From NCBI RefSeq assembly GCF_014850975.1, contig NZ_JACXST010000001.1:186001-250000 (forward strand): 64,000 nucleotides of DNA, given 5' to 3'. The position numbers and the translations under genes were made by a program. This document shows, in pieces, positions 1 through 10,720 of this stretch; within the stretch, counting starts at the first letter, position 1, and every line of letters starts with the position of its first letter. The notes under the pieces were generated by a model. That model was not told the DNA's origin. It made no database searches and was given only the letters and a program-made list of their open reading frames with translations. The stretch is from Methylomonas fluvii (GTDB lineage: Bacteria > Pseudomonadota > Gammaproteobacteria > Methylococcales > Methylomonadaceae).

Positions 1-199
1 TTTGCCTGGCCCGCCCACGCTGACTTTGCAAAACCTGATCGACCAAAGGCTTCGCCATAACTGGACTGGCATCACGACTGCCGCCATCGACCACCAGCAA
101 TTCGCAGCGCGATCTCAGCGCCTGCAAGGCTTGCAATGTATCGGCAAGCCGCGCCGCCTCGTTGACTACCGGAATGACAATGCTAATCTGGGGTTTCAT
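1..199 (-). CDS. Glycosyltransferase family 2, N-terminal part (runs off the left edge)
   Basis: Only the first 66 codons are inside the window. Read on the minus strand from the ATG at 199, the protein begins MKPQISIVIPVVNEA and continues to LLVVDGGSRDAS. That is the beta-alpha-beta start of a GT-A fold family 2 glycosyltransferase, with the DGGSRD segment at the nucleotide-sugar site. A Q-rich stretch after it resembles the start of TIGR04283-type transferases, but too little is visible to name the acceptor or sugar. The gene is transcribed out of the window. The plus-strand reading of the same bases has no recognisable protein. Confidence 0.75.
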   Translation of the reverse strand, partial: MKPQISIVIPVVNEAARLADTLQALQALRSRCELLVVDGGSRDASPVMAKPLVDQVLQSQRGRARQ

Positions 200-292
200 T
201 GAGCTAACGCATCTTCGTCTGCACTACCGATTACAGTTCGTTTCTAACAAAGGCAGCAACGCTTGTGCCAGCAGCATTGAGCAAGACCGCGA

Positions 293-574
293 TTAAAGCA
301 CGCCCCGCTCTATCTCTTGCAAATAGATAAATTCCGGTGCTTTTACGCCGGCCTGTTTTCTGATTTCCACCAATTCGGCTGACTCGAAAAAGCACCGGGC
401 AGCGTCCAGCGAGGTCCAAGCAGAAAAGTGGACGATATTATTGGCATCGTTATCGTAGCGCAGCAGTTGGTAGCTGATTTCTCCTGCGCATTTCCTGATC
501 TCGGCTGCCTGATCGAAAATCTGCTTCCAGGCCGGGTAGGCGGCAACCTCATGGATGATTAGTACGTGTGGCAT
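293..574 (-). CDS. Small antibiotic-biosynthesis-monooxygenase-like (ABM) protein
   Basis: A 93-residue protein beginning MPHVLIIHEVAAYPAWKQIF. It has the ferredoxin-like alpha/beta pattern of ABM or stress-responsive dimeric alpha/beta-barrel proteins: an opening beta strand, a W-K-x-x-F helix, then the VHFSAWTSLDAARCFFES strand and helix. I chose the ATG at 574 because AAGGAG lies eight bases upstream; an in-frame GTG at 583 falls inside that ribosome site. It lies just downstream of a cupin gene on the same strand and may be co-transcribed with it. The substrate is unknown. The fold is inferred from pattern, not from an alignment. Confidence 0.6.
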   Translation of the reverse strand: MPHVLIIHEVAAYPAWKQIFDQAAEIRKCAGEISYQLLRYDNDANNIVHFSAWTSLDAARCFFESAELVEIRKQAGVKAPEFIYLQEIERGVL

Positions 575-594
575 AGACTTCACTCCTTGCGGTC

Positions 595-1077
595 CTATGG
601 TTCGTAGGGCTCGCCGTCTTTATGGGCGAATTGCCAATTGCCGTCTACCAGCAACGCTTGCAAGTCATCGTCCGGGTAAATGACGGCGTCACCAGCCGTC
701 CTGTCGCCGATTTCCAGGTATTGCACCTCTGCGTTCGAGCGATTCAGCAACTGGTGCGCATTGCCGGTGCCGGCTTTAAACCCTGCGCACATACCCGGCG
801 CAAGCATAGTTTCCCCTGCATCCGTCACCAGTATTGGGTGGCCTTGCAATATGTAAATAAACTCGTCTTGCAGCGAATGCGCGTGGCGTAAAGCCGAACA
901 GGCACCGGGCGCCAGCATGCTTAGATTGACACCAAAATTTGCCAGGCCGAATAGATCGCCGAGGCGGCGCTTTTCTCGCCCCGCCATGCGCGAGGCAAAT
1001 GGCTCCGGGTAGAGCGATGTAGTCCGCGCCCTCAAATCTTCCGCCGCCACGGCGATTGGCGTATGTTTAATGTTCAT
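595..1077 (-). CDS. Cupin-domain protein
   Basis: 160 residues forming one cupin beta-barrel. The first metal motif is visible as LRHAHSLQDEFIYILQGHP, with two His and a Glu spaced as in cupin motif 1, followed by GETMLAPGMCAGFKAGTGNAH for motif 2. It resembles small single-domain cupins annotated as putative sugar or metal-binding proteins; the reaction is unknown. The start at 1077 is the only ATG before the conserved core. The ABM-like gene follows 20 bases downstream on the same strand, so the two may form one transcript. murI lies upstream after a 64-base gap. Confidence 0.7.
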   Translation of the reverse strand: MNIKHTPIAVAAEDLRARTTSLYPEPFASRMAGREKRRLGDLFGLANFGVNLSMLAPGACSALRHAHSLQDEFIYILQGHPILVTDAGETMLAPGMCAGFKAGTGNAHQLLNRSNAEVQYLEIGDRTAGDAVIYPDDDLQALLVDGNWQFAHKDGEPYEP

Positions 1078-1141
1078 GCTTATCTCGCAAGTAGAAATCC
1101 GCGCGCAAAGCCTAAGGCCTTCAGCATCTGGCCCGGTTTTT

Positions 1142-1990
1142 TTAAAATCCAGTGGATATTAGCCCAAGCCTTTGGGCACGATAACCAAGCTGGCTGACAT
1201 CCTGAACAAGCACACGACTTCCCCAAAGCGCCGAGATTATCATGCTCGCTGGTTCGGCAGCGGTGCTTGAAAAAAAGCTGACCTCTGCGGCGCGCTCAGC
1301 GGAAACCGGCAGAAGATTGCCTTGCAGACGCCGCGCCAGCTCTTTTGCCACGGCGGTAGCCGGGTCGATTATCGCCAGGTCAGGTCCCACAATTTCGCGA
1401 ATCAGCGGCGCCAGAAACGGGTAATGCGTGCAGCCTAATACGATGGTATCGGCACCGGCCAGCAACAGCGGCGACAAGTAACCGACCAAAAGCTCGCGGG
1501 TCACATCACTGTGCAATTGCGCCTTTTCAACTTGCTCGACCAGACCGGGACAAGGCTGCAACAATATTGCAATGTCTTTACCGTAGGCCGCGCACAGCCT
1601 GGCGACACTAGGACTGGCCAGCGTGCGGCTGGTGGCCAGCACACCGATCACTCCGGATTTCGTGGTTTGCGCCGCTGGTTTGATGGCCGGTTCCATCGCC
1701 ACCACCGGCACCGGGCACCAAGCACGCAGCTTTTCGATTGCGACCACGGTAGCGGTGTTACAGGCCACCACGATGGCCTTCACACCGGCATCAAGCAGCA
1801 GCTCGGTAATCGTTGTAGCCCTATCCGCAATAAACTCCGCATCCCGGTCACCATAGGGTGCATAGCCGGAATCTGCCACATACAGCAAATCTTCCATGGG
1901 TAGCGCCGCGCGGATGGCTCGCAGCACGGACAGGCCGCCAACGCCGGAATCGAATACGCCAATGGGGGCGTCAGTGCTTAACGCTGTCAT
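1142..1990 (-). CDS. murI: Glutamate racemase
   Basis: Converts L-glutamate to D-glutamate for peptidoglycan synthesis in the cytoplasm. The 282-residue protein has the family landmarks: IGVFDSGVGGLSVLRA near the N-terminus, VADSGYAPYGDR, the first catalytic Cys in VVACNTATV and the second in VLGCTHYPF. An open frame extends upstream to 2101 but would overlap the glutathione S-transferase gene; the ATG at 1990 gives MTALSTDAPIGVFDSG, which matches the usual family start. No strong ribosome site is visible there. The length is normal for the family and both active-site cysteines are present. Confidence 0.95.
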   Translation of the reverse strand: MTALSTDAPIGVFDSGVGGLSVLRAIRAALPMEDLLYVADSGYAPYGDRDAEFIADRATTITELLLDAGVKAIVVACNTATVVAIEKLRAWCPVPVVAMEPAIKPAAQTTKSGVIGVLATSRTLASPSVARLCAAYGKDIAILLQPCPGLVEQVEKAQLHSDVTRELLVGYLSPLLLAGADTIVLGCTHYPFLAPLIREIVGPDLAIIDPATAVAKELARRLQGNLLPVSAERAAEVSFFSSTAAEPASMIISALWGSRVLVQDVSQLGYRAQRLGLISTGF

Positions 1991-2018
1991 GGATGGATAC
2001 TGTCTATTCTCAAATCGA

Positions 2019-2645
2019 TCAGGCCTGGCGCTGTTGCAAATATTCTTCGTTAAGACGGATGGCTTGCAGGGCTGCCGGACGCGCATAGATCCGCGCCACA
2101 TATTCCTCGAACAACGGGCGCTTCTCGATGCTGCCGAACATCATGCCCCAACCCAGCTGCGAGCCGACATAGACATCCGCAGCGGTAAATTGCTCGCCGC
2201 AAATATAAGGTCCGGGCCGCAGGGCTGTTTCGACGGCATTAATTGCCGCCTCGTAACTACCGAAGCCGACAAAGCCATTTTTGCCCTCAGGCACCTGCCA
2301 ACCCAAGGTCTTGGCGGTAACGGCCTGTTCCAGCGGACCGGCCGCGAAAAACAGCCAACGAAAATAGTCCGCTCGGGCGGGATGGTTTGCAGCCGGCAGC
2401 AGATTCTTCTGCGGAAAACGATCAGCCAAATACGCGCAAATGGCGGCGGTTTCCGTGACGAACGCCGCACCGTGTTTCAGCGCCGGCACTTTGCCCAGCG
2501 GGTTAAGAGCTAAATAGTCGGGGCTTTTCATCGCGGCACCGAATTCCAGCCAGACCGTTTCGTAAGGCTCGCCGATTTCTTCCAGCATCCAGTGGACGAT
2601 GCGCCCACGCGACTGCGGATTGGTATAAAACACCAGATCGTTCAT
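2019..2645 (-). CDS. Glutathione S-transferase
   Basis: 208 residues with an N-terminal thioredoxin-like half, starting MNDLVFYTNPQSRGRIVHW, which carries the Ser-Arg pair expected near the glutathione thiol, and FVTETAAICAYLADRFP, where the E-x-A/S motif binds the gamma-glutamyl group. The C-terminal half is helical and contains the capping-box-like FTAADVYVGSQLGW. It is a bacterial class GST of the type that adds glutathione to electrophiles; the substrate cannot be told from sequence. It lies 28 bases upstream of murI on the same strand. The start at 2645 is the first ATG before the conserved strand. Confidence 0.9.
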   Translation of the reverse strand: MNDLVFYTNPQSRGRIVHWMLEEIGEPYETVWLEFGAAMKSPDYLALNPLGKVPALKHGAAFVTETAAICAYLADRFPQKNLLPAANHPARADYFRWLFFAAGPLEQAVTAKTLGWQVPEGKNGFVGFGSYEAAINAVETALRPGPYICGEQFTAADVYVGSQLGWGMMFGSIEKRPLFEEYVARIYARPAALQAIRLNEEYLQQRQA

Positions 2646-2780
2646 TGTGCGATTCTCCTTGGCGGGATGTTGAACTAACGGTATATGGCGGCGGATTTTA
2701 CACCGATAAACTCGCCCCGACTCAGACGATCTTTTGGGGCCGGCTGTAGATTCTGACTCATCAGGAACAATATTCAGCAG

Positions 2781-5700
2781 CTATCCCAGCGTTTCCAATG
2801 CAGTCAGTGATTCGGTCACTACCCGTTTGAACTCGGCGTAGTCGGCCTGATTTAAACTGTCCTGCTCGAGCGACATACAAAATGTTGTCGCTGCCTGCTC
2901 CACACGATTTGCCCCCAAGTTAGCGGCTACGCCTTTCAAACCATGCAGCAGGTCTCGCGCCTTTTGCAAATCGCGCTTACCCAGCAAATCATCCAGCTCT
3001 ATCAACGTGCTTGCGATGCTATTTCTGAAACTACCCAGTAACTCGCTCAAAAAGCCTTCGTCGCCATCCAACAGATCCAGCGTGTTGCTGAAATCAAAAC
3101 CGGACAAATCTCGTAAGCTAAACGCGGAAACGTCAAGCTCATGTTTAACGGTCCCGTTTGCCGAAGCGCCAACCGGACCTCGCCTTATCTGCCGGCACAA
3201 CACCTCAACCAGCTGCATCGGTTGAATCGGCTTGACGACAAATTCGTTCATGCCGCTGGCCAGGCATTTGTCCCGCTCCTCTTGGGTCACACCGGCGCTC
3301 AGTGCAATAATCGGCAGGGATTTATACTCGGGGTTACGGCGAATCTGTTCGGTGGCAGCTAAACCGCTCATCACCGGCATATGAATATCCATCAGCACCG
3401 CATCATAAGCATGCTCTGCCAACATAGCCAGGGCATCGCGGCCGTTGCCAGCAAGATCGACACTAACCCCGCATAAGGCCAAAAATTCCTGCAAAATTTT
3501 CTGATTGATAGCATGGTCTTCGGCCACCAGGATACGCATGCCCCGCAATGCGCTACCTTGCTCGGCAAGAGTCTTAGACAAGCCACCGGCCTGGGTGTCA
3601 GTATGCTGCCGCGCCGCCGGCAAGTCGGCTTGCTGCGCGGTAACGCCTAGCACTAAGTCAAAACTAAAATTCGAACCCTGCCCCGGATTACTTTCGACAT
3701 GAAAATCACTGCCCATTAGTTGCAGCAGCTTTTGGCTGATGCTCAAGCCCAACCCTGTGCCACCGAAGCGGCGAGTAATCGACCCATCCAACTGACTGAA
3801 GGAACGAAACAACTTAGGCAGATCCGCTTCGGGAATGCCGATACCGGTATCCATCACGCTGAAACGAATCTTTACTTGGGCACCTTGCAATTCCAGCAAG
3901 GCCACTTGCAGCGTGACGCTGCCTTGTTCAGTAAACTTCAGCGCATTTCCCAGCAAGTTGGAGAGAATCTGTTGCAAACGCAGCGCATCACCCACCAAGC
4001 TTAAGGGCACATCGGGCGCAACGTCTATCTTGATGTCCAGACATTTTTCCGCGGCGTACAGGGCGAACAGATTATGCAGGTTATCCAACACGTTATTCAG
4101 GTTGAATTCGACCTGTTCGACACCCAGTTTACCGGCCTCCATTTTTGAGAAGTCGAGAATGTCGTTGAGTATGCCGAGTAAACTGACCGAACTACCATGA
4201 ATCTTTTGCAGATAATCCCTTACCTCAGCGGATACCGGCTTATTCAATGCCAGCTGCGACAAACCGATTACGGCGTTCATCGGTGTGCGGATTTCGTGCG
4301 ACATGTTCGCCAGAAACTCCGATTTGAAGGCCGCCATGCTCTCGGCGGCTTCTTTGGCTTCGATCAAGGCCTGTTCCACCCGCTTCTGCTCGCTAAGATC
4401 GCGAACCACGCTTTGTAACACCACGTGGCCGTCCAGGCTAATCCGCGCCAGCTTCACCAAAGCCGGGAAAATACGGCCGTCGGCACGCCGATGCAGCCAC
4501 TCGAACTCCAAGTGGCCGTTTTTGATCGCCTTAGCCATATACTCGTTCGCCAGCTCTACTGAATCCCTGCCGTTTGCCTGGTTTGGCGGCGAAACCTTAC
4601 CTGGGTGCAAGCGGCAGAACTCGGACACGGCGTCGTAACCGAATAAATCCAAGGTAGCCTGGTTACAATCCAGAAACCCGCTGCTATCGGCCATCATGAC
4701 TGCATCGCTGGAACTGTTGAACAGCTTTCGATACTTCAACTCGCTTTGCTGCAGCACTTCTTTATTGGCTTTGGCTTGGGTAACGTCCTCGGCAATGAAC
4801 CAAATATAATCGTGACCATCGGTGCCGGCGACTTTGGTGCCGCTTAGTTGCAACGACACTGGCCGCCCTCTTTTATGGGTAAACGTGGCTTCGTCCGAAC
4901 CATACTGCCCGGTTCTGGCTAACCAATTTAATTGTTCGGCCAAACTCTGCTCTTTATCGGCGGATAAGCTTAAATAATCCAGCTGTTTGAGTTCGTCCTC
5001 CGCATAGCCTGTCATCCGTTGGAACGCATGATTGAATTCAACGAATTTGCCCTGCACGTCCAGTAAAGCGATGCCCAAGGGCGATAGCTCGTATAAATCC
5101 CGAAGCTTTTGGCCCTTCTCCGCCAAGCTGATATAAGCATTCTTTAAGCTTGAGTTTGCCGCATCAAGCTCGGCGGTACGCTGATCGACCAGTGCCGCCA
5201 CCATCGCCGCCCTGCCGGTGGCCGACAACAAGTAAACACTTAACAGCATGGTAAACAGCAATCCACCCAGCAACACCATCCACGGTAACCACGAGGCATG
5301 CGTCGCAATAAACACGGCTTCCGGCTGGGCCATAACTTCCAACAACCGATTGCCAAAACGGATGGAATACCTGGACTCGTTTATGCCGGTCGTCAACGGT
5401 TTCAGCGCCCCGTACAACGGTATGGCGTGGTTTTCCGCATCGTAATAGAGTAATGCCACGTTCATATCTTCAAGATTTAAGCCTTGCATGGCCGCCTTCA
5501 CCAAGGAATCGATGCGCACCACTGTGGACAAAAATCCGCTAAACACTGGCTCCGAACTGTTGGTATTAGCCAGGTATACAGGCATCATCAGCAATAAGGC
5601 TTGATTAGCTTGCCCATCTTGCACCAATTGAATAGGCCGGGTGACGCTGACTGCTTGACTGGACCTGGCTTCCGTCAACGCTTCTCGGCGATTGGCCTCG

Positions 5701-6743
5701 GAATTCAAGTCAAAGCCCAGCGCCGGTTTATTAGTTGATAAAGGCTCGATGTAGGTGACCGGGAAATACTCGGCACGCTCCTGAGCCTTGATAAACTGGC
5801 GATCCGCAACCAGCTCCTTGATCGTAAAATCTTTATATCCTTCATCGCGGAACGACTGTTCGTAAGACGCCCGCTGTTCGTTGGGGATCTGGGATACCCA
5901 GCTCAGCGCTTGAATGTGCGAATTTTGTGTCAGCACACCATTAGCAAAAACGCCGAATTTATCCCGGTCAACCGGTCCGGCCGCTTGAAAGAAACTATTG
6001 AGCGAAAAGGACGCTTTTAACACGGCGGAAAAGTTGTCTGCCAAGGCTTTATTAACCGCGCTGGCATTGCTGTCAAATTGCAACTGTAGCCGACTATCTT
6101 CCGCTCGCAAAACCAGTAGAAAAGTAACGATCAGCCCGGCCAACATGGCTACCAGAGGCATAGCCACGCCTATCAGCCTGGGGCGCCAGAGCGCTCTTGG
6201 CTCTGCAAACAAGCAAAAAACCAAGGGGGATATAATGATGGTCCCCAAACAATCGCCTATCCACCAATTCCACCAAGCCACCAAAATGTTGGCATGGGTT
6301 AAAACACCCAATCCAAGCAAGGTGCTGACCCCGAAGGAGGCGGCGATCAAACAACTTAAAGGTCCAACTAATAAGACATACCGAAAAATTTTTTTGCCGT
6401 TATCCAAGCGCGGCGCGCCTTGCTCCAGAAAGCGTTGCGACAACCAAGCACCGGCCAATGCTTGCAACGTGCTTCCAACAGCAATGCCCATTGCGACATA
6501 CGCCGCCTGCGGGGTCAACTCACCGCTTAGATCATAGCCATAGAACAGATTGGTCAGGAACGATCCGCACCCTATCGCCGGCCAAACTTTCTTGCCCCAG
6601 AGTAATACCGCAGCCAGCGCAATCCCGGCCGGCGGCCAAATCGGGCTGGCATAGCCCGGCGGTAAAGCCAGACGCAGCCCTGCCCACCCCGCGAACACAA
6701 TACTGGCTATCAGAAAAATATATCGGTAAAAGCTCAAACGCAT
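2781..6743 (-). CDS. Large hybrid sensor histidine kinase: MASE1-CHASE-PAS-PAS-HisKA-HATPase-REC-HPt
   Basis: 1320 residues. The N-terminal third holds a multi-pass MASE1-type membrane region (SPIWPPAGIALAAVLLWGKK), then a periplasmic CHASE-like domain and another membrane span near residue 490. Two PAS domains follow, the first starting at LYELSPLGIALLDVQGKF. The kinase core has its phosphorylated His at residue 816 in MSHEIRTPMNAVIGLS and ATP-binding boxes including DTGIGIPEADL and GGTGLGLSIS. A receiver domain (phospho-Asp 1119, LMDIHMPVMSG) and an HPt domain (His 1267, LLHGLKG) complete a self-contained phosphorelay. The ligand is unknown and no cognate regulator adjoins it. I chose ATG 6743; a TTG at 6761 is possible, and neither has ideal ribosome-site spacing. 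Confidence 0.9.
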   Translation of the reverse strand: MRLSFYRYIFLIASIVFAGWAGLRLALPPGYASPIWPPAGIALAAVLLWGKKVWPAIGCGSFLTNLFYGYDLSGELTPQAAYVAMGIAVGSTLQALAGAWLSQRFLEQGAPRLDNGKKIFRYVLLVGPLSCLIAASFGVSTLLGLGVLTHANILVAWWNWWIGDCLGTIIISPLVFCLFAEPRALWRPRLIGVAMPLVAMLAGLIVTFLLVLRAEDSRLQLQFDSNASAVNKALADNFSAVLKASFSLNSFFQAAGPVDRDKFGVFANGVLTQNSHIQALSWVSQIPNEQRASYEQSFRDEGYKDFTIKELVADRQFIKAQERAEYFPVTYIEPLSTNKPALGFDLNSEANRREALTEARSSQAVSVTRPIQLVQDGQANQALLLMMPVYLANTNSSEPVFSGFLSTVVRIDSLVKAAMQGLNLEDMNVALLYYDAENHAIPLYGALKPLTTGINESRYSIRFGNRLLEVMAQPEAVFIATHASWLPWMVLLGGLLFTMLLSVYLLSATGRAAMVAALVDQRTAELDAANSSLKNAYISLAEKGQKLRDLYELSPLGIALLDVQGKFVEFNHAFQRMTGYAEDELKQLDYLSLSADKEQSLAEQLNWLARTGQYGSDEATFTHKRGRPVSLQLSGTKVAGTDGHDYIWFIAEDVTQAKANKEVLQQSELKYRKLFNSSSDAVMMADSSGFLDCNQATLDLFGYDAVSEFCRLHPGKVSPPNQANGRDSVELANEYMAKAIKNGHLEFEWLHRRADGRIFPALVKLARISLDGHVVLQSVVRDLSEQKRVEQALIEAKEAAESMAAFKSEFLANMSHEIRTPMNAVIGLSQLALNKPVSAEVRDYLQKIHGSSVSLLGILNDILDFSKMEAGKLGVEQVEFNLNNVLDNLHNLFALYAAEKCLDIKIDVAPDVPLSLVGDALRLQQILSNLLGNALKFTEQGSVTLQVALLELQGAQVKIRFSVMDTGIGIPEADLPKLFRSFSQLDGSITRRFGGTGLGLSISQKLLQLMGSDFHVESNPGQGSNFSFDLVLGVTAQQADLPAARQHTDTQAGGLSKTLAEQGSALRGMRILVAEDHAINQKILQEFLALCGVSVDLAGNGRDALAMLAEHAYDAVLMDIHMPVMSGLAATEQIRRNPEYKSLPIIALSAGVTQEERDKCLASGMNEFVVKPIQPMQLVEVLCRQIRRGPVGASANGTVKHELDVSAFSLRDLSGFDFSNTLDLLDGDEGFLSELLGSFRNSIASTLIELDDLLGKRDLQKARDLLHGLKGVAANLGANRVEQAATTFCMSLEQDSLNQADYAEFKRVVTESLTALETLG

Positions 6744-6880
6744 TCCTTCTCTGCCCAACAAGCCAAGAAAAGTGAGAGAAGGTGATTATAGGTCAAATGT
6801 TTTGCTAGAGATGCGGATAGGCCAAAACCCAAACCATCCGCTATGACAAGGCTTCATCGCAAATCCAGTTTAGCAACTGG

Positions 6881-6900
6881 GCTCCCGCCGACGCGGGAGC
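6881..6900. repeat. Perfect GC-rich hairpin, REP-like or terminator
   Basis: GCTCCCGC, a four-base loop, then GCGGGAGC: eight paired bases with no mismatch, 42 bases downstream of the alcohol dehydrogenase stop. No T-run follows on either strand, so a simple intrinsic terminator is not certain. A dispersed palindromic repeat is equally likely. Confidence 0.4.
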
Positions 6901-6941
6901 GACGATACTTAGAGGGCCGTGACAATCTTTATGACAGGCAC

Positions 6942-7991
6942 TTAGCCCGGTAAGGTTGCCATATCGATCACAAAGCGGTATTTCACGTCGCTTTTCAACA
7001 TGCGCTGATAGGCATCATTGATGCCGGCCATCGGAATCAGCTCAATATCGGACACAATGCCGTGCTCGGCGCAGAAATCCAGCATTTCCTGGGTCTCACG
7101 GATGCCGCCGATCAGCGACCCGGCCAACGCACGGCGGCGAAATATCAGGTTGCCAACGTTCGGCGAGGGATGCGGCTCGGACGGCACGCCGACCAGACAC
7201 ATCGTGCCGTCGCGCTTCAACAGACTGAGATATTGATCCAGATCGTGCTGCGCGGCGACGGTATTTAAAATGAAATCAAAGCTGTTTAAATGCTTTTCCA
7301 TCTCGTCGGCGTGTTTGGAAATTACCACTTCGCTCGCACCCAAGCGTTTAGCATCCGCTTCTTTACCTGGCGAAGTTGTAAACAACACGACTTCCGCACC
7401 AAAGGCGTGGGCAAACTTCAAGCCCATGTGACCTAATCCGCCCAATCCAACGATGCCTACTTTGTGGCCTTTGCCGATTTTCCAGTGCCGCAACGGCGAA
7501 TAGGTGGTGATGCCGGCACATAACAAGGGCGCTACCGCCGCCAATTCCAGCTTATCGGAAACACGCAACACAAACCCCTGATCGACCACGATCTGGCTGG
7601 AGTAGCCGCCGTAAGTCATTTTGCCGGTGTGTTTGTCCGGGCTGTTGTAGGTAAATATTGTCTGGTCGCAAAACTGTTCCTGATGATCTTGGCAATCAGG
7701 GCAGACACCGCAGGAATCCACCATGCAGCCTACCCCGGCCAAATCACCCAACTTGAAATTAGTCACTTGGGAGCCGACTTCTACCACCCTACCGACAATT
7801 TCGTGGCCCGGCACTATCGGAAACGTCGTGCCGCGCCATTCGTTGCGCACTTGATGCAAATCGCTATGGCAAACCCCGCAATACAGAATTTCGATACGCA
7901 CATCCGTGGGGCCGGGTTGCCGGCGCTCGAAATGAAAAGAACGTAGCGGGGTTTGCGGGTTGTAGGCAGCATAGCCAACCGTTTTAAGCAT
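6942..7991 (-). CDS. Zinc-dependent NADP alcohol dehydrogenase / aldehyde reductase (YahK/CAD type)
   Basis: 349 residues of the medium-chain dehydrogenase family. Catalytic zinc ligands appear in YCGVCHSDLHQVRNEW and VPGHEIVGRV. The structural zinc lobe has four cysteines in CGVCPDCQDHQEQFC. The Rossmann motif is VGIVGLGGLGHMGLKFAHAFG. The closest family resemblance is to YahK/cinnamyl-alcohol-dehydrogenase-like enzymes, which reduce a range of aldehydes using NADPH. In a methanotroph it could serve aldehyde detoxification, but that is inference. It stands alone between the sensor kinase and the ferredoxin gene. The ATG at 7991 directly precedes the conserved LKTVGYAAY start. Confidence 0.88.
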   Translation of the reverse strand: MLKTVGYAAYNPQTPLRSFHFERRQPGPTDVRIEILYCGVCHSDLHQVRNEWRGTTFPIVPGHEIVGRVVEVGSQVTNFKLGDLAGVGCMVDSCGVCPDCQDHQEQFCDQTIFTYNSPDKHTGKMTYGGYSSQIVVDQGFVLRVSDKLELAAVAPLLCAGITTYSPLRHWKIGKGHKVGIVGLGGLGHMGLKFAHAFGAEVVLFTTSPGKEADAKRLGASEVVISKHADEMEKHLNSFDFILNTVAAQHDLDQYLSLLKRDGTMCLVGVPSEPHPSPNVGNLIFRRRALAGSLIGGIRETQEMLDFCAEHGIVSDIELIPMAGINDAYQRMLKSDVKYRFVIDMATLPG

Positions 7992-8075
7992 ATCGATCTC
8001 CTGCGTTTAGAAGGTTTACTGATTGCCCCTGCGCCGACCCACTTGGCAGGATGGCGCAACAGCCAATTCCGGATG

Positions 8076-9420
<1,345 letters not shown>

Positions 9421-9421
9421 T

Positions 9422-10720
9422 TTATTTACCGGCACCGACCGTCACGGTTTGCAACAGCTCAGGTTTTACTCGGCGTTTGAACGCATCCTTGATTTGCTCG
9501 ATACTGACGGCTTCGATATTGCTCTGAAAGGTATCCAGATAATCCAGGGGCTGCTGATAAAAGCCGATCATCGCCACATAATCGGTCAGCTTGCTGTTGG
9601 TATCGAAACGCATCGCAAAGCCGCCAGTGATGTTTTGCTTAGCAGCGGTCAGCTCTTTATCGCTGGGGCCTTTTTCCAGAAACTCGTTGAAAGTCTTCAG
9701 CAACACATCCAAAGCTTGCTCGGTTTGATCATTGCGGGTTTGCAAACTCATCATAAACGGCCCTTGCCGGTACATCGGCGCAAACACACTGTACGCACCA
9801 TACGCCAATCCGCGTTTCTCCCGCACTTCTTCAAACAACCGGGAAACCATGCTGCCGCCACCCAAAATATGGTTGCCTACGTACAAGGCGAAATAGTCTG
9901 GATCCTTGCGATAGGTGCCGGGCAAACCGACCAACACATGGGTTTGCGTGGAAGGAAACTCGATGTGCTGCTTGCTGGCTTTGCTGGGCATCGTCACAGC
10001 AGGGATTTCGGCGGGTTTGCTGCCGACCGGTAATTTGCTCAGCAACTGATTCGCAGTCTGCTCAGCTTGCTCCCGACTGACGTCACCGACGATGACCACC
10101 ATTGCGTTGGCAGCCACATAGTATTTTTGATAAAAGTTTTTCAGATCATCAGCGCTAAAACCGGCCACTGTTTCCACCACACCCGTCTCTGGATGGGCGT
10201 AGGGGTGATCACCGTACAACGCTTTATTGAAGGCAATACCGGCCAGCTCGCCCGGCGATTCTTCCCGGTGTTTCAAACCGGCCAGAGTACGGGCTTTTTC
10301 CCGCTCAAAGTCGGCTTGATTAAAGGCCGGCTTGCTCAACACGGTTTCAAAAGTCGCCAGGGCTTTGTCAAACAAGGCTTTTTCGGTCAAGGTTCGCACC
10401 GCCAGCCAAGCCATGTCTTCGCTGACGCCGGCTGAATAGTTGGCGCCTACCGATTCGAAGCGCTGGGCAATGTCGTCGGCGCTCAACTCACCGGCGCCGC
10501 TATCCAGCAACGCAGAGGTCAACGCGGCAACGCCGAACTGCGCTTCGTCGCGGGCGCTACCGGCATCGAATACTACTCGCACGTCCACCATCGGCAAACC
10601 GGCGGTGCGTACGTAGTAAACCCGGCTACCTTGCGGGGTTTGCCAGTTTTCGATTTTGGCGGCGGACCAGACGGTCTGGCTCAACAGTAATAATGCCAAA
10701 CCAATTAAATTAAAATGCAT
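9422..10720 (-). CDS. M16 peptidase-like protein lacking the zinc site (second subunit)
   Basis: 432 residues with an N-terminal signal peptide (MHFNLIGLALLLLSQTVWSA), so periplasmic. The fold is that of M16 (pitrilysin) peptidases, but the position where active members have HxxEH reads AALTSALLDSGAG, as in the non-catalytic partner of two-subunit enzymes such as mitochondrial processing peptidase alpha. Family landmarks remain: GGGSMVSRLFEEVREKRGLAYG in the C-terminal half. Its start overlaps the end of the catalytic M16 gene by 11 bases, so the two products are likely made together and form a heterodimer. Substrates are unknown. Confidence 0.88.
   Translation of the reverse strand: MHFNLIGLALLLLSQTVWSAAKIENWQTPQGSRVYYVRTAGLPMVDVRVVFDAGSARDEAQFGVAALTSALLDSGAGELSADDIAQRFESVGANYSAGVSEDMAWLAVRTLTEKALFDKALATFETVLSKPAFNQADFEREKARTLAGLKHREESPGELAGIAFNKALYGDHPYAHPETGVVETVAGFSADDLKNFYQKYYVAANAMVVIVGDVSREQAEQTANQLLSKLPVGSKPAEIPAVTMPSKASKQHIEFPSTQTHVLVGLPGTYRKDPDYFALYVGNHILGGGSMVSRLFEEVREKRGLAYGAYSVFAPMYRQGPFMMSLQTRNDQTEQALDVLLKTFNEFLEKGPSDKELTAAKQNITGGFAMRFDTNSKLTDYVAMIGFYQQPLDYLDTFQSNIEAVSIEQIKDAFKRRVKPELLQTVTVGAGK

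Noticed and set aside
2-202. Plus-strand frame at the left edge
   Set aside because: It is the antisense of a clear glycosyltransferase start on the minus strand and has no recognisable protein.
1991-2101. Longer murI start
   Set aside because: It would overlap the glutathione S-transferase gene by more than 80 bases, and the family N-terminus begins at 1990.
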